Shown: piece after piece, positions 1 through 8,490 of the stretch | Layout: every line of letters begins with the position of its first letter | How positions within the stretch are numbered: position 1 is the first letter of the stretch | NCBI GenBank assembly: GCA_022572355.1 | Contig: JACZWC010000003.1 | Coordinates: forward strand, 1 to 64,000 | Length of the DNA stretch: 64,000 bases | Direction of reading: 5' to 3' | From: Bacteroidota bacterium | GTDB lineage: Bacteria; Bacteroidota; Bacteroidia; NORP154 | The notes under the pieces: model-generated | What the model was told of the DNA's origin: nothing | The model's input: only the letters and a program-made list of their open reading frames with translations | Databases searched by the model: none | Translations under genes and position numbers: made by a program

Positions 1-344
1 AATACGCCAACGCCATTGTGCGAATTGCCAACCCATACGCGTCCTTGGTTGTCTATGGCAATACTGGTAATTTCAGATGCTGCCCCCCACATCCTGGGTT
101 TCTTGTGGTTTACCCATTCAGAGCCGTTGAACTTCATAATCCTGTTCGAAGCGGCTATCCATATCGCTCCATCCTCATCCACGGTAATGGCAGAAATATT
201 ATTCCCCGGAAGTTTGGAGTTGACTTTGTTAAAAACCATCCAAATCGGAGGGGTTTCTTCCTTCCCCTGAGCCGTTATCTTAAACTTACCGGCCAATACA
301 AGGATAAGAATAACTATAAGAAACAAAAGGGACCTGCTAGTCAT
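1..344 (-). CDS. Beta-propeller (two-component-regulator-propeller-like) exported protein, N-terminal part
   Basis: This reading frame runs off the left edge, so only about 114 N-terminal residues are present. It starts with a signal peptide (MTSRSLLFLIVILILVLAG then a polar stretch ending ITAQG). It continues with repeats of the kind seen in two-component regulator propellers and ligand-binding sensor domains: SAITVDEDGAIWIAA and TSIAIDNQGRVWVGN, each a 'D..G.iW.a' blade strand. The ATG at 344-342 lies inside the last codons of murF-alr (8-nt overlap), so translation is probably coupled. The C-terminal output (histidine kinase, LuxR-type regulator or none) is outside the window, so the role cannot be fixed. 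The blade motif is seen directly; a sensory role is inferred. Confidence 0.7.
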   Translation of the reverse strand, partial: MTSRSLLFLIVILILVLAGKFKITAQGKEETPPIWMVFNKVNSKLPGNNISAITVDEDGAIWIAASNRIMKFNGSEWVNHKKPRMWGAASEITSIAIDNQGRVWVGNSHNGVGV

Positions 345-2838
345 GATAATAGACTCGCTTTACTCTCCTGGAAATGCTGGTTAAAACCTCGTATGGAATG
401 GTGTCCAGATCTTTGGCAAATTCTGTTACAGAATAATCCTCACCAAAAACAATTACTTCGTCACCTTCCTGGGCATCTATTTCTGTTATGTCAACCATGC
501 ACATATCCATGCAAATGTCTCCGATCGTTGGCGCAAATTTTCCTTTTATTAAGAGCTTTCCCTTTCCATTCCCAAGCTTTCGATTCAAGCCATCAGCATA
601 ACCAATCGGAACTATAGCAATATTCATATTCTTATTAACAACTCCCCGCCTGCCATATCCAATGGTATCTTCAGATTGAACCTTTTTTATTTGGGATATG
701 CTGCTCTTTAACGTGCTGACATTATGAAGCGTGCCGCTTTTTTCATTGCCGTTGCCGTAATCATCTATCCCGTAAATACCGATTCCCAATCTCACCATTT
801 CAAACTGAGCGTCAGCGAATCGCATTATTCCCCTTGAATTTAAAATATGTCTCATTATCGGATATTCAAATTGAGAGATGATCTTTTCACTCATTTTCAC
901 GAACTGTTCTATCTGTTCCCTGGAAAAGTCATCATGCTCTGTACTTTCGCTTGCAGCTAAATGAGAAAATACCGACTGAACGTAAATGCTATTTATTTTT
1001 GAAATCTTCGCTATCAATTCATCTAACTCGTCCTCTTCAAATCCCAGGCGATGCATACCTGTTTCCAGTTTGATATGAATGGGAACAGGACCTGAAGCTG
1101 CCGATACATTTGACCCCAGCGCCTCGGCGAACAACTCCAATACATGAAAATTGTAAATTTCCGGCTCCAGGTTATACATGATCATGGAGTCATAGCTTTG
1201 ATCTTCCGGATTCATAACCATGATCGGAATAGTGATACCTGAATTTCGCAATTCAACTCCTTCATCCGCATAGGCAACAGCTAAGTAATCAACTCGATGA
1301 AATTGTAGTACGTTGGCAATTTCATAGCTGCCACTTCCATATGAAAATGCTTTTACCATGGCCATTATCTGGGTTTCTGGTTTTAGCAAGGACCGAAACA
1401 CATTCAGGTTATAAACAATTGCCTCCAGATTGACCTCAAGCACAGTTTCATGGGTTTTTTGCTGAAGTACTTTAGTGATCTCTTCGAATTTAAATGGCCT
1501 GGCTCCTTTTATAAGTATCACCTCATCATGAAACAATGAACCGGAATACTTACTCAGAAAATCCTCTGTCGACTCATAAAAACTCCCTCCTGTTGAAAAT
1601 TGTTCTGCCTGGTGACTGATGTCTGTTCCAATTCCCATGATTCGATCTACTCCTTTTCTGTCTATTAAATTTGATACCTCCTTATACAATCTCTTTTCAT
1701 CCTTCCCGCTCTGAAAAATATCTGAGAGAATCACTGTTTTCTTCTTGTATCTACTCTGTTGGTTCAGAAAATCCAGGGCAATTTCCAACGACCCTAAATC
1801 AGAGTTATAACTGTCGTTTATGATTGTACAGTTATTGATACCTGCTTTTAGTTCCAGGCGCATGGCTACCGGGGCAAGGTTTTTTATTCTGTCCGCTATT
1901 AACTCAGTTTTATACTCCAGGCAGAGCATGAGAGCCCAACAGTGTATCGCATTTTCTATCGATGCTTCATCAGTAAATGGAATTTCAATTTCTCCTTTAT
2001 CCTTTCCCAGCGATCCTTTAATTCGGGTTGTAATCTTACCTATTTCTACATCTTCGATTCTAAGATCTGCTTTGGACGCTTTCGACCAATTAAATATCTT
2101 TAATTTCTTATTGTTTGCTTTTAGTCTCTTAATGCCTTCAACGATCTCAGGATAATCGCTGCAATAAACGAGTGTTTCCGTCTCCTGAAACAGCAATAGC
2201 TTTTCATTCACTTTTTGGTCAATATCCTCAAATCCCTCACTGTGTGCATCACCGATGTTGGTTATGATCCCAATTGTGGGCTTGATCATCTTCTGCAACT
2301 TAGCCATTTCACCCGGTTGAGAAATCCCCGCTTCGAACAATCCCAAGGTGTGATCCGGATTTAATTGCCAAATTGATAGGGGTACACCCACCTGCGAATT
2401 GAAGCTCTTGGGGCTTTTAGCCAAATTCCAATCATTGTGTAACAATTGTCCTAACCATTCTTTAACCATGGTTTTTCCATTGCTTCCCGTAATGGCAATC
2501 ACAGGGATTTTCACTTTTTGCCGATGTACGGCGGTCAATTTTTGCAGTGCCTTCGTGGTATCTTTTACCTTGATAAAATTGGCTTCGGGAAAGCTCACGG
2601 CATTTTTAGCCGGAATAGAAATCACAAAATTCCTAACGCCTTTGTCGTAAAGTTCCGCTATGTAATCGTGACCGTCATGCCGCTCACCTGTAAGGGCAAA
2701 GTAAATAGATGCCACGGGGTGCAGAATTTTCCGGCTATCTATCAGCAGATATTTGATCCGTGTTTGTGGATCATTCCCAACAAATTTACCTCCGAGAATT
2801 TCTACTATGTCCTGTGTTTTGTATAGTGTGTAAACCAT
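337..2838 (-). CDS. Bifunctional MurF-type ligase / alanine racemase fusion
   Basis: The 833-residue protein joins two cytoplasmic peptidoglycan-precursor enzymes. Residues 1 to about 455 form a Mur ligase fold: an N-terminal substrate domain, the ATP loop ITGSNGKT near residue 118 and a C-terminal ligase domain (NDSYNS, then ILSDIFQSG). Residues from about 460 form a fold-type III alanine racemase: the PLP lysine sits in MVKAFSYGSG near residue 496, and the C-terminal catalytic region shows GYADGLNRKLG. Racemase makes D-Ala; the ligase family adds D-Ala-D-Ala to UDP-MurNAc-tripeptide. This fusion is established in Bacteroidota. A separate MurF at 32821-34122 keeps the more typical GTNGKTTTKE loop, so the fused ligase half may be specialised or partly inactive; that is inference. 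It follows tdk after 19 nt. Confidence 0.92.
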   Translation of the reverse strand: MVYTLYKTQDIVEILGGKFVGNDPQTRIKYLLIDSRKILHPVASIYFALTGERHDGHDYIAELYDKGVRNFVISIPAKNAVSFPEANFIKVKDTTKALQKLTAVHRQKVKIPVIAITGSNGKTMVKEWLGQLLHNDWNLAKSPKSFNSQVGVPLSIWQLNPDHTLGLFEAGISQPGEMAKLQKMIKPTIGIITNIGDAHSEGFEDIDQKVNEKLLLFQETETLVYCSDYPEIVEGIKRLKANNKKLKIFNWSKASKADLRIEDVEIGKITTRIKGSLGKDKGEIEIPFTDEASIENAIHCWALMLCLEYKTELIADRIKNLAPVAMRLELKAGINNCTIINDSYNSDLGSLEIALDFLNQQSRYKKKTVILSDIFQSGKDEKRLYKEVSNLIDRKGVDRIMGIGTDISHQAEQFSTGGSFYESTEDFLSKYSGSLFHDEVILIKGARPFKFEEITKVLQQKTHETVLEVNLEAIVYNLNVFRSLLKPETQIMAMVKAFSYGSGSYEIANVLQFHRVDYLAVAYADEGVELRNSGITIPIMVMNPEDQSYDSMIMYNLEPEIYNFHVLELFAEALGSNVSAASGPVPIHIKLETGMHRLGFEEDELDELIAKISKINSIYVQSVFSHLAASESTEHDDFSREQIEQFVKMSEKIISQFEYPIMRHILNSRGIMRFADAQFEMVRLGIGIYGIDDYGNGNEKSGTLHNVSTLKSSISQIKKVQSEDTIGYGRRGVVNKNMNIAIVPIGYADGLNRKLGNGKGKLLIKGKFAPTIGDICMDMCMVDITEIDAQEGDEVIVFGEDYSVTEFAKDLDTIPYEVLTSISRRVKRVYYHD

Positions 2839-2857
2839 CTCTATTCTAGATAATCAT

Positions 2858-3496
2858 TCATTCAGGGCGTCTGAGCAACTCCCTTTTATCTTTATCACTC
2901 TTTCCCTCACGTACTTCCAGAGGAGGAAACAATTCTGAAAAACAGCTTCTACAGAGCGGTTCATAAGATTGGCTCTCCCCAACTACCACCAATGTATCCT
3001 CAACACTAATCCGATGAGAATGATTGGCAATGTTGCCACACTTTACACAAATTGCATGCACCTTGGTAACAGACTCCGCTGTAGCCATTAATTTGGGGAT
3101 GGGCCCAAAAGGTTTGCCTAGATAATCCATATCGAGTCCAGCAACAATTACACGCATTCCTTTATTTGCCAGGTAATTACATATGTCCACCAGGCTCTCA
3201 TCAAAAAACTGAGCTTCATCTATGCCTACTACATCTATGTTGTTGGCCAAGGGTAGTATGTCCTGCGGTGTGCTTACCGGAGTTGAATGAATGGTATTCT
3301 CGTCATGAGACACCACTTTGCTGGCATCATATCTGTCGTCAACTGTCGGTTTGAAGATCTCAACCTTCTGCCGAGCGTAGTTAGCTCGCTTCAGTCTCCT
3401 AATTAACTCTTCTGTCTTCCCTGAAAACATGGAACCACAAATCACTTCGATAGACCCGCTCCTTACCGTTCCACCCGGTGCTGACTCTATGAACAT
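2858..3496 (-). CDS. tdk: Thymidine kinase (type II, zinc-binding)
   Basis: The 212-residue cytosolic salvage enzyme phosphorylates thymidine to dTMP using ATP. The P-loop region reads [16 protein letters not shown] (residues about 17-32), the DEAQFF motif follows near residue 95, and the C-terminal half has the paired zinc cysteines CVKCGN and CRSC of the type II family. Length and domain order are normal. The ATG at 3496 is only a few residues longer than usual, with no better start nearby. It is the first gene of a minus-strand run (tdk, murF-alr, propeller gene) and is divergent from the plus-strand gene at 3584, so the 87-nt gap must hold its promoter. Confidence 0.95.
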   Translation of the reverse strand: MFIESAPGGTVRSGSIEVICGSMFSGKTEELIRRLKRANYARQKVEIFKPTVDDRYDASKVVSHDENTIHSTPVSTPQDILPLANNIDVVGIDEAQFFDESLVDICNYLANKGMRVIVAGLDMDYLGKPFGPIPKLMATAESVTKVHAICVKCGNIANHSHRISVEDTLVVVGESQSYEPLCRSCFSELFPPLEVREGKSDKDKRELLRRPE

Positions 3497-3583
3497 TGCC
3501 CCATTTTGTGTTATTTTGCACGATTATTGATACATACAAATCTAAAGAAAAAGCTTGTCCTCAATTAGATAAAAAATCGGATT

Positions 3584-4357
3584 ATGAACAAAGACGACTT
3601 AGAACAAAAAATTAAATCATTGCTGGCAAGAATCGCTGACCATTCGAACAACTCGGATATTAATAATAAGGTAGAGATGGATGCCCTTTTTGAAGATATC
3701 GGAGAGTTGCAGGAGACGATTGTCATACTCAGGCATATAAATACAACAGAAATACCTGGGGCAACCACTGTTGAAGAGCCCGAAGAGACAGAAGAAGCAG
3801 ACACAGTTCCAGACCTGTCCACCGACGAGTCATCCATAGCAAAGGCGAAGGATGAAGCCGAAGCGAAGGTGGAAGAACCAACAACAGAAATTGAACCTTT
3901 GGTTGAAAACTTAAAAGAGGAGGGAAAACAGGATAAAAACACAACCGTGGAAGATTCAGCACAGGAAGAAGATCAAGAGCAAACCGAGCCGGAAGCTGAA
4001 ACGTTATCTGATTCAACATCTACCGAGGAGCAGCCATCCGTACATGAACAATCTATTAATGATCAAATCGAATCACGTAGTGAAGCGAACTCGGTTGCTA
4101 ATCGGTTGGAAAGCCAGCCTATTGCCAACCTGAGCCTGGCCATCGGTATCAATGAGAGATTCTTATTTACCAAGGAATTATTCAATGATGATTCCCAGGC
4201 ATACTCAGCAGCAATTGAAAAGCTAAACGAATTCCAGTCTTTGGATGAAGCAAGATCATACATCGAATCGGAGTTGAAAGACACTTACAATTGGGAAGAT
4301 GAAAGTGAGGCAGCGGAAGCGTTGACCAATCTGGTAGAAAAGAGACATTCTTCTTAA
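3584..4357 (+). CDS. Conserved acidic Bacteroidota protein of unknown function
   Basis: The protein has 257 residues and no signal peptide. Residues 1-50 look helical and amphipathic (MNKDDLEQKIKSLLARIADH). Residues about 50-160 are a strongly acidic, low-complexity Glu/Asp/Thr/Ser linker. The C-terminal ~95 residues form a compact conserved block with NLSLAIGINERFLFTKELF and DEARSYIESELKDTYNWEDE. I recognise this last block from uncharacterised Bacteroidota proteins but know no function for it. The layout (short helical head, disordered acidic spacer, folded tail) suggests a cytosolic adaptor or regulatory protein, which is inference only. It is divergent from tdk and sits 14 nt before the M28 peptidase gene, so the two may be cotranscribed. 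Confidence 0.8.
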   Translation: MNKDDLEQKIKSLLARIADHSNNSDINNKVEMDALFEDIGELQETIVILRHINTTEIPGATTVEEPEETEEADTVPDLSTDESSIAKAKDEAEAKVEEPTTEIEPLVENLKEEGKQDKNTTVEDSAQEEDQEQTEPEAETLSDSTSTEEQPSVHEQSINDQIESRSEANSVANRLESQPIANLSLAIGINERFLFTKELFNDDSQAYSAAIEKLNEFQSLDEARSYIESELKDTYNWEDESEAAEALTNLVEKRHSS

Positions 4358-4371
4358 ATAATGTACCAAAC

Positions 4372-5634
4372 TTGAAGCGTTTTCTGGTCATATTTGCAAT
4401 CACTTTTTTTAGCGGATTAGTTCATGGTCAGGATATTGATTATGCCAGAAGTATAATCGAGAATCTCACTGCTCCAGAGATGCATGGGCGGGGATATGTG
4501 AATAAAGGGGATAAACTGGCAGCTCAGTACTTGAAAACAGAATTCTCCGGCCTGGGCTTGCAAAAGTTTGGTGATGATTATCATCAATCGTTTACACACT
4601 CCGTGAATACATATCCGGGAAAAATGGAAATCCAACTGGACGGAACTGCGCTTGTCCCGGGTAAGGACTTCATAATAGATCCCAGCTCCCCAGGATTTTT
4701 TGGAACATTTGACTTGTACTGGTTTGATGACCTGGTGTTAAAAACCGAAAAGGAAATTCAAAAGTTCGTCAAGAAAACGGATCAATTTAAGTTTATAGTC
4801 GTACTGGAGCAGGATATTAAAAAAGGTGAGCAGAGGCGTTTATTGGATGCTGCCGTTAAAGCGTACATGGCCCGAGGCATTATAATTGTGCGAGAAAAAC
4901 TCACGTGGGGAGTTTCACCGGGTATGGGCAGATATCCGGTGGTGGAAATACAAAAAGACAAAATCAGTAAAAGATCGAACAAATTAAATATCGAAATTGA
5001 ATGCTTGCACATTCCAAAATACGAATCGCAAAATATTATAGGATATGTTCCTGGTATCCAGGCAGATTCATTCATTGTTTTTACTGCACATTACGATCAC
5101 CTGGGGAGAATGGGCGCTGAGACCTATTTCCCAGGCGCAAACGACAATGCCAGCGGCTCAGCTATGATATTAGATCTGGCCAAACACTATACGAACGCTA
5201 CTGACACTCCGAATTATTCCATGGTCTTTATAGCATTTGCCGCTGAAGAAGTTGGATTGGCGGGCTCTAAATACTACACAGAGAACCCTAAGTTTCCTCT
5301 CAAAAAAATTAAGTTTCTGATAAACCTCGACTTAATGGGCAACGGAGTTGATGGCATTACCGTTGTTAACGGTACGGAGTATAAGAGCGAATTTGAAACA
5401 TTGGTTGAGATAAACGCAAAGGATAGCTTGGTGAAAGAAGTGAAAATTAGAGGCAAGGCACAGAATAGCGATCATTATTTTTTTACTGAGAAAGGAGTGC
5501 CATCATTCTTTATCTACACGTTAGGTGGAAGTAAAGCATATCATGATGTTTTCGATACTGTGGATAATCTTGCGTTATCAGAGTATGAAGATGTTTTTCG
5601 ACTGTTAACAAGATTTGTATCCACCATCCATTAA
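4372..5634 (+). CDS. M28-family zinc metallopeptidase, exported
   Basis: The 420-residue protein starts at a TTG codon (the nearby ATG at 4361 is closed by a stop). Its signal peptide is MKRFLVIFAITFFSGLVHGQ, so it acts in the periplasm or outside. The C-terminal half has the M28 di-zinc peptidase signature: TAHYDHLG, GANDNASGSA, AFAAEEVGLAGS, INLDLMGNG and a late YHD. These supply the His/Asp/Glu/Asp/His metal ligands and the catalytic Glu. The 200 N-terminal residues look like a protease-associated insert region. Family members are aminopeptidases or carboxypeptidases; the substrate cannot be read here. The rsmI gene begins 5 nt after its stop, which indicates an operon. Confidence 0.88.
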   Translation: MKRFLVIFAITFFSGLVHGQDIDYARSIIENLTAPEMHGRGYVNKGDKLAAQYLKTEFSGLGLQKFGDDYHQSFTHSVNTYPGKMEIQLDGTALVPGKDFIIDPSSPGFFGTFDLYWFDDLVLKTEKEIQKFVKKTDQFKFIVVLEQDIKKGEQRRLLDAAVKAYMARGIIIVREKLTWGVSPGMGRYPVVEIQKDKISKRSNKLNIEIECLHIPKYESQNIIGYVPGIQADSFIVFTAHYDHLGRMGAETYFPGANDNASGSAMILDLAKHYTNATDTPNYSMVFIAFAAEEVGLAGSKYYTENPKFPLKKIKFLINLDLMGNGVDGITVVNGTEYKSEFETLVEINAKDSLVKEVKIRGKAQNSDHYFFTEKGVPSFFIYTLGGSKAYHDVFDTVDNLALSEYEDVFRLLTRFVSTIH

Positions 5635-5639
5635 GAGAA

Positions 5640-6311
5640 ATGGCAAAACTCTACCTCATCCCAACACCTATTGGTAATCTCGAGGATATTACCCTCCGCG
5701 CTGTCCAAATGCTCAAAGATGTTGACCTGATATTGGCGGAGGACACCAGACACACTGGAAAATTGCTGAGGCATTTCGATATCGATACGAAAATGGCGCC
5801 TTACCATGCCCACAATGAGCACAATGCCGTTTTCAGGTATGTGGCACAGATTCAGAAAGGAGCTAATATTGGCTTGGTAACAGATGCAGGTACGCCATCT
5901 ATATCAGACCCTGGATTTTTAATGGTAAGAACGTGCATTGCCGCCGATGTAGAAGTGGAATGCCTACCCGGTGCTACGGCATTTGTGCCTGCATTAGTCA
6001 ATTCTGGATTACCTTCTGAAAAATTCTGTTTTGAGGGGTTTCTACCCACTAAGAAAGGAAGGCAAAAGAGATTGAAGGAGCTAGTATCAGAAAAACGCAC
6101 CATGATATTTTACGAATCACCACATAGATTAGTGAAAGCACTGAAAGAATTTATTGAATACTTTGGAGCAGACCGGCCAGTTTCGGTTTCACGAGAGATG
6201 AGTAAAGTTTATGAAGAGACAAAAAGAGGAACTCTGAGCACTGTACTGGATTATTTTTCAGTTAAAAATGTGAAAGGGGAGATTGTAATAGTACTTAACG
6301 GATTAGAATAA
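5640..6311 (+). CDS. rsmI: 16S rRNA (cytidine1402-2'-O)-methyltransferase RsmI
   Basis: The 223-residue SAM-dependent enzyme of the tetrapyrrole-methylase fold 2'-O-methylates C1402 in the 16S rRNA decoding centre. Family marks are the N-terminal LYLIPTPIGNLEDITLRA, ILAEDTRHTGKLL, VTDAGTPSISDPG, ECLPGATAFVPALVNSG and FEGFLPTKKGRQKRL. Length is slightly short because the C-terminal helical extension of proteobacterial members is missing, which is normal in this phylum. It starts 5 nt after the M28 peptidase gene. Its TAA shares one base with the ATG of the following oxidoreductase gene. Confidence 0.95.
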   Translation: MAKLYLIPTPIGNLEDITLRAVQMLKDVDLILAEDTRHTGKLLRHFDIDTKMAPYHAHNEHNAVFRYVAQIQKGANIGLVTDAGTPSISDPGFLMVRTCIAADVEVECLPGATAFVPALVNSGLPSEKFCFEGFLPTKKGRQKRLKELVSEKRTMIFYESPHRLVKALKEFIEYFGADRPVSVSREMSKVYEETKRGTLSTVLDYFSVKNVKGEIVIVLNGLE

Positions 6312-7333
6312 TGAAGGCAATAACACTGGTTAAAGAGGGTAAGGCGGAGAACGCATTTGAAGTAAGGGATGTTGATATTCCGAAAGTGGCATCAGATCAG
6401 GTATTGATAAAAGTGGATGCATTTGGATTGAATTACGCTGATGTGATGGCGAGGAATGGGCTCTACGAAGATGCGCCTCCAATACCGTCTGTGCTCGGAT
6501 ACGAAGTTGTTGGTACAGTGGATAAAGTAGGAAGCGATGTTTCACCTGAATTGGTTGGCCAACGGGCCTTGGCTTTCACGCGTTTTGGAGGTTATGCAGA
6601 ATACGCCGTAACAGATTCCAGGGCGGTGGTTCCTGTAGGAAATGACTTATCGAATGGTGAAGCGGTAGCGCTTGCCACCCAATATGGAACCGCATATCAT
6701 TGTGCTTACGAGATGGTGAACATGTTTGAGGGTGATCACATTCTGGTGCACGCTGCAGCAGGTGGTGTTGGAACAGCAATCGTGCAAATGGCGAAACGGA
6801 AAGGCTGTATCGTATATGGTACAGTTGGCTCTGATGAAAAGTTCGAATACGTGAAGAAGCAGGGCGTGGATTTTCCCATCAATTACAATAAATCAGATTT
6901 TGTGGAGGAGATAAAGAAAATTCGAGGCAAAGACAAAATGGATATAATATTTGATTCTGTTGGTGGTTCAAACTACGGAAGAAGTAAAAAGATACTCGCA
7001 TTTGGAGGCCGGATAGTGAGTTATGGTGCTGCCATTAGATCCGGTAGTGGAAATAAAATTATTGCAAGTATCAAGATGATATTTGGTTTCGGATTCATGC
7101 ATCCCATCATCCTGTTGATGCGATCACAAGGAGCCATCGGGGTAAATATGTTAACCATAGCTGATCATAAACCGCATGTTCTTTCAAGATGTATCAATGA
7201 GGTGCTTAAGCTTGTGCAGCAGGGAGAATTAAAGCCCCATGTAGGAGGTAAGTTCAAGGCTGATCAAATTGCAGAGGCACACGCGTTTCTCGAGAGCAGA
7301 AAATCTATGGGTAAGATTGTTGTAGAATGGTAA
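6311..7333 (+). CDS. Zinc-independent MDR family NAD(P)H oxidoreductase (quinone reductase-like)
   Basis: The 340-residue cytosolic protein belongs to the medium-chain dehydrogenase/reductase superfamily. It has an N-terminal GroES-like domain (LIKVDAFGLNYADVMARNG, then VLGYEVVGTV) and a Rossmann domain with the nucleotide loop VHAAAGGVGTAIVQMAKRKG. The catalytic-zinc cysteine and the four-Cys structural-zinc loop are absent, which places it with quinone oxidoreductases and VAT-1/reticulon-4-interacting-like reductases rather than alcohol dehydrogenases. Its ATG shares one base with the rsmI stop, so translation is probably coupled. The substrate is unknown. A long run of dispersed repeats follows it. 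Confidence 0.85.
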   Translation: MKAITLVKEGKAENAFEVRDVDIPKVASDQVLIKVDAFGLNYADVMARNGLYEDAPPIPSVLGYEVVGTVDKVGSDVSPELVGQRALAFTRFGGYAEYAVTDSRAVVPVGNDLSNGEAVALATQYGTAYHCAYEMVNMFEGDHILVHAAAGGVGTAIVQMAKRKGCIVYGTVGSDEKFEYVKKQGVDFPINYNKSDFVEEIKKIRGKDKMDIIFDSVGGSNYGRSKKILAFGGRIVSYGAAIRSGSGNKIIASIKMIFGFGFMHPIILLMRSQGAIGVNMLTIADHKPHVLSRCINEVLKLVQQGELKPHVGGKFKADQIAEAHAFLESRKSMGKIVVEW

Positions 7334-7449
7334 GCACTTTACTAACTTTATTTAGCAATAGGGTATTCAGTGTATTAAGTTAACCACCTGTCTATTATAG
7401 CAGGAGTATATTTTATCCTAATGACATATGTGCGTTATTTAAATTTAAT

Positions 7450-7569
7450 CCTTCGTGAATCTTAGTGACCTGCGTGCCTTTGTGCCTGCGCACCGAAGTG
7501 CTATGGTACACAGGTGTGGTAAAACTTCTCACCACTAAGACACTAAGTGCACGAAGGACCACTAAGAAA
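7450..7569. repeat. Imperfect inverted repeat of CTTCGTG / CACTAAG units
   Basis: In the gap 7334-7628 the left arm carries CCTTCGTG, CTTAGTG and GTGCCTTTGTGCC. The right arm carries CACTAAGACACTAAG, GCACGAAGG and CACTAAG, so the arms can fold on each other across roughly 120 nt. It is one of several intergenic repeats here built from short G-T-rich words and their complements, a type common in Bacteroidota intergenic DNA. Nothing else is visible in this gap apart from AT-rich sequence. Confidence 0.65.
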
Positions 7570-7628
7570 AGTAACCCGGAAAAAGTTCAGCTGAAACTCA
7601 TTTGGAATAATTTCTAGTCTATCAACTC

Positions 7629-8228
7629 TTGAAATATCTCATACACTCTTTGCTGCTAATAGTGTTTCTTGAAGGAATCCATGCGCAGGACAATTCGGAT
7701 ACTTCTACAGCTTATCATTACTCAATTACCGAATATCATGACAATGAGCGCATTAAAACACGAGGGAATTTTGTAAAAGGAAAGAGAGATGGTGATTATA
7801 AGATATTCAATAGAGACGGCCAGGTTATCGAGGAGTATCGATATGATAATGGAATATTAAATGGACCATCTAAAAAATATTACTCGAATGGTAAAATCCA
7901 GGAGGAGTCCTATTACGTTGACGGGGCCAAAGATCAAAAAACTACGTGGTACTATTTAGACGGTAACATTTCTGCTGAATTCTATTACAACAAGGGGCAA
8001 ATGCATGGGCCTCAACGATCCTTTTATATCAATAACGTATTGAAATCAGAATCCAATTTTGAGAACAACCTGCAACATGGAGAATACAAAGAGTATCACG
8101 AAAACGGTGAACTAAAAACGCAGGGTAAATTCATAAAGGGCGAGAAACATGGCGTTTGGACAGAGTACGATGAATCAGGAAAGTTGATAACTAAATTAAA
8201 ATATAAGCATGGTGAAAAAGCAAAATAA
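7629..8228 (+). CDS. MORN-repeat (YwqK-like) exported protein
   Basis: The 199-residue protein starts at TTG and has a signal peptide (LIHSLLLIVFLEGIHAQD). The rest is six to seven MORN_2-type repeats of about 22-24 residues with the pattern 'G.w..Y..nG.l.....Y..G...G'. Examples are NFVKGKRDGDYKIFNRDGQV, YYLDGNISAEFYYNKGQMHG and KFIKGEKHGVWTEYDESGKL. Such proteins are sometimes annotated as antitoxins from distant YwqK similarity, but nothing here supports a toxin pair. The signal peptide instead implies an envelope location. Partner and function are unknown. It stands alone between two repeat-rich gaps. Confidence 0.8.
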   Translation: MKYLIHSLLLIVFLEGIHAQDNSDTSTAYHYSITEYHDNERIKTRGNFVKGKRDGDYKIFNRDGQVIEEYRYDNGILNGPSKKYYSNGKIQEESYYVDGAKDQKTTWYYLDGNISAEFYYNKGQMHGPQRSFYINNVLKSESNFENNLQHGEYKEYHENGELKTQGKFIKGEKHGVWTEYDESGKLITKLKYKHGEKAK

Positions 8229-8287
8229 ATTGACGGGCGTTCGGATTGAGAGTCCAGCCAGCATTTTATACTAGTCAAATAAGCCAG

Positions 8288-8410
8288 AATAAAATGGAAC
8301 GCGGAGAACTCGGGCCTGCCTTGCCGACAGGCAGGTTTAACAGATTTTCGCAGATAAGAACAATTTAAAATCCGTGGAAACCCGCACAATCCGTGTCATC
8401 AGCGTTCTAT
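8288..8410. repeat. Nested repeat: CCTGCC palindrome inside an AATCCGTG-type inverted repeat
   Basis: The gap 8229-8490 contains a compact palindrome at 8315-8335 (CCTGCCT, 7-nt loop, AGGCAGG). It lies inside a longer imperfect inverted repeat: ATGGAACGCGGAGAACTCGGG on the left, and on the right AATCCGTGTCATCAGCGTTCTAT, whose complement begins ATAGAACGCTGATGACACGGATT. The 21-nt palindrome differs at only three positions from the one inside the TPR gene at 21740-21760. No gene is visible in the gap. Confidence 0.7.
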
Positions 8411-8490
8411 TAAAGTATATTTGGCTGACGTCTAGTAAATAATCACTTTGCTTATCACGTATGTTTGATTAGAATAACAGCTTATCGCCT

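Noticed and set aside
18-617. Plus-strand open frame of 199 codons at the left edge
   Set aside because: It is antisense to the propeller and MurF-Alr genes, has no recognisable domain, and the minus-strand proteins are clearly real.
7629-8228. Toxin-antitoxin antitoxin reading of the MORN protein
   Set aside because: It has a signal peptide and no adjacent toxin gene; the antitoxin label for YwqK-like proteins rests on distant naming only.
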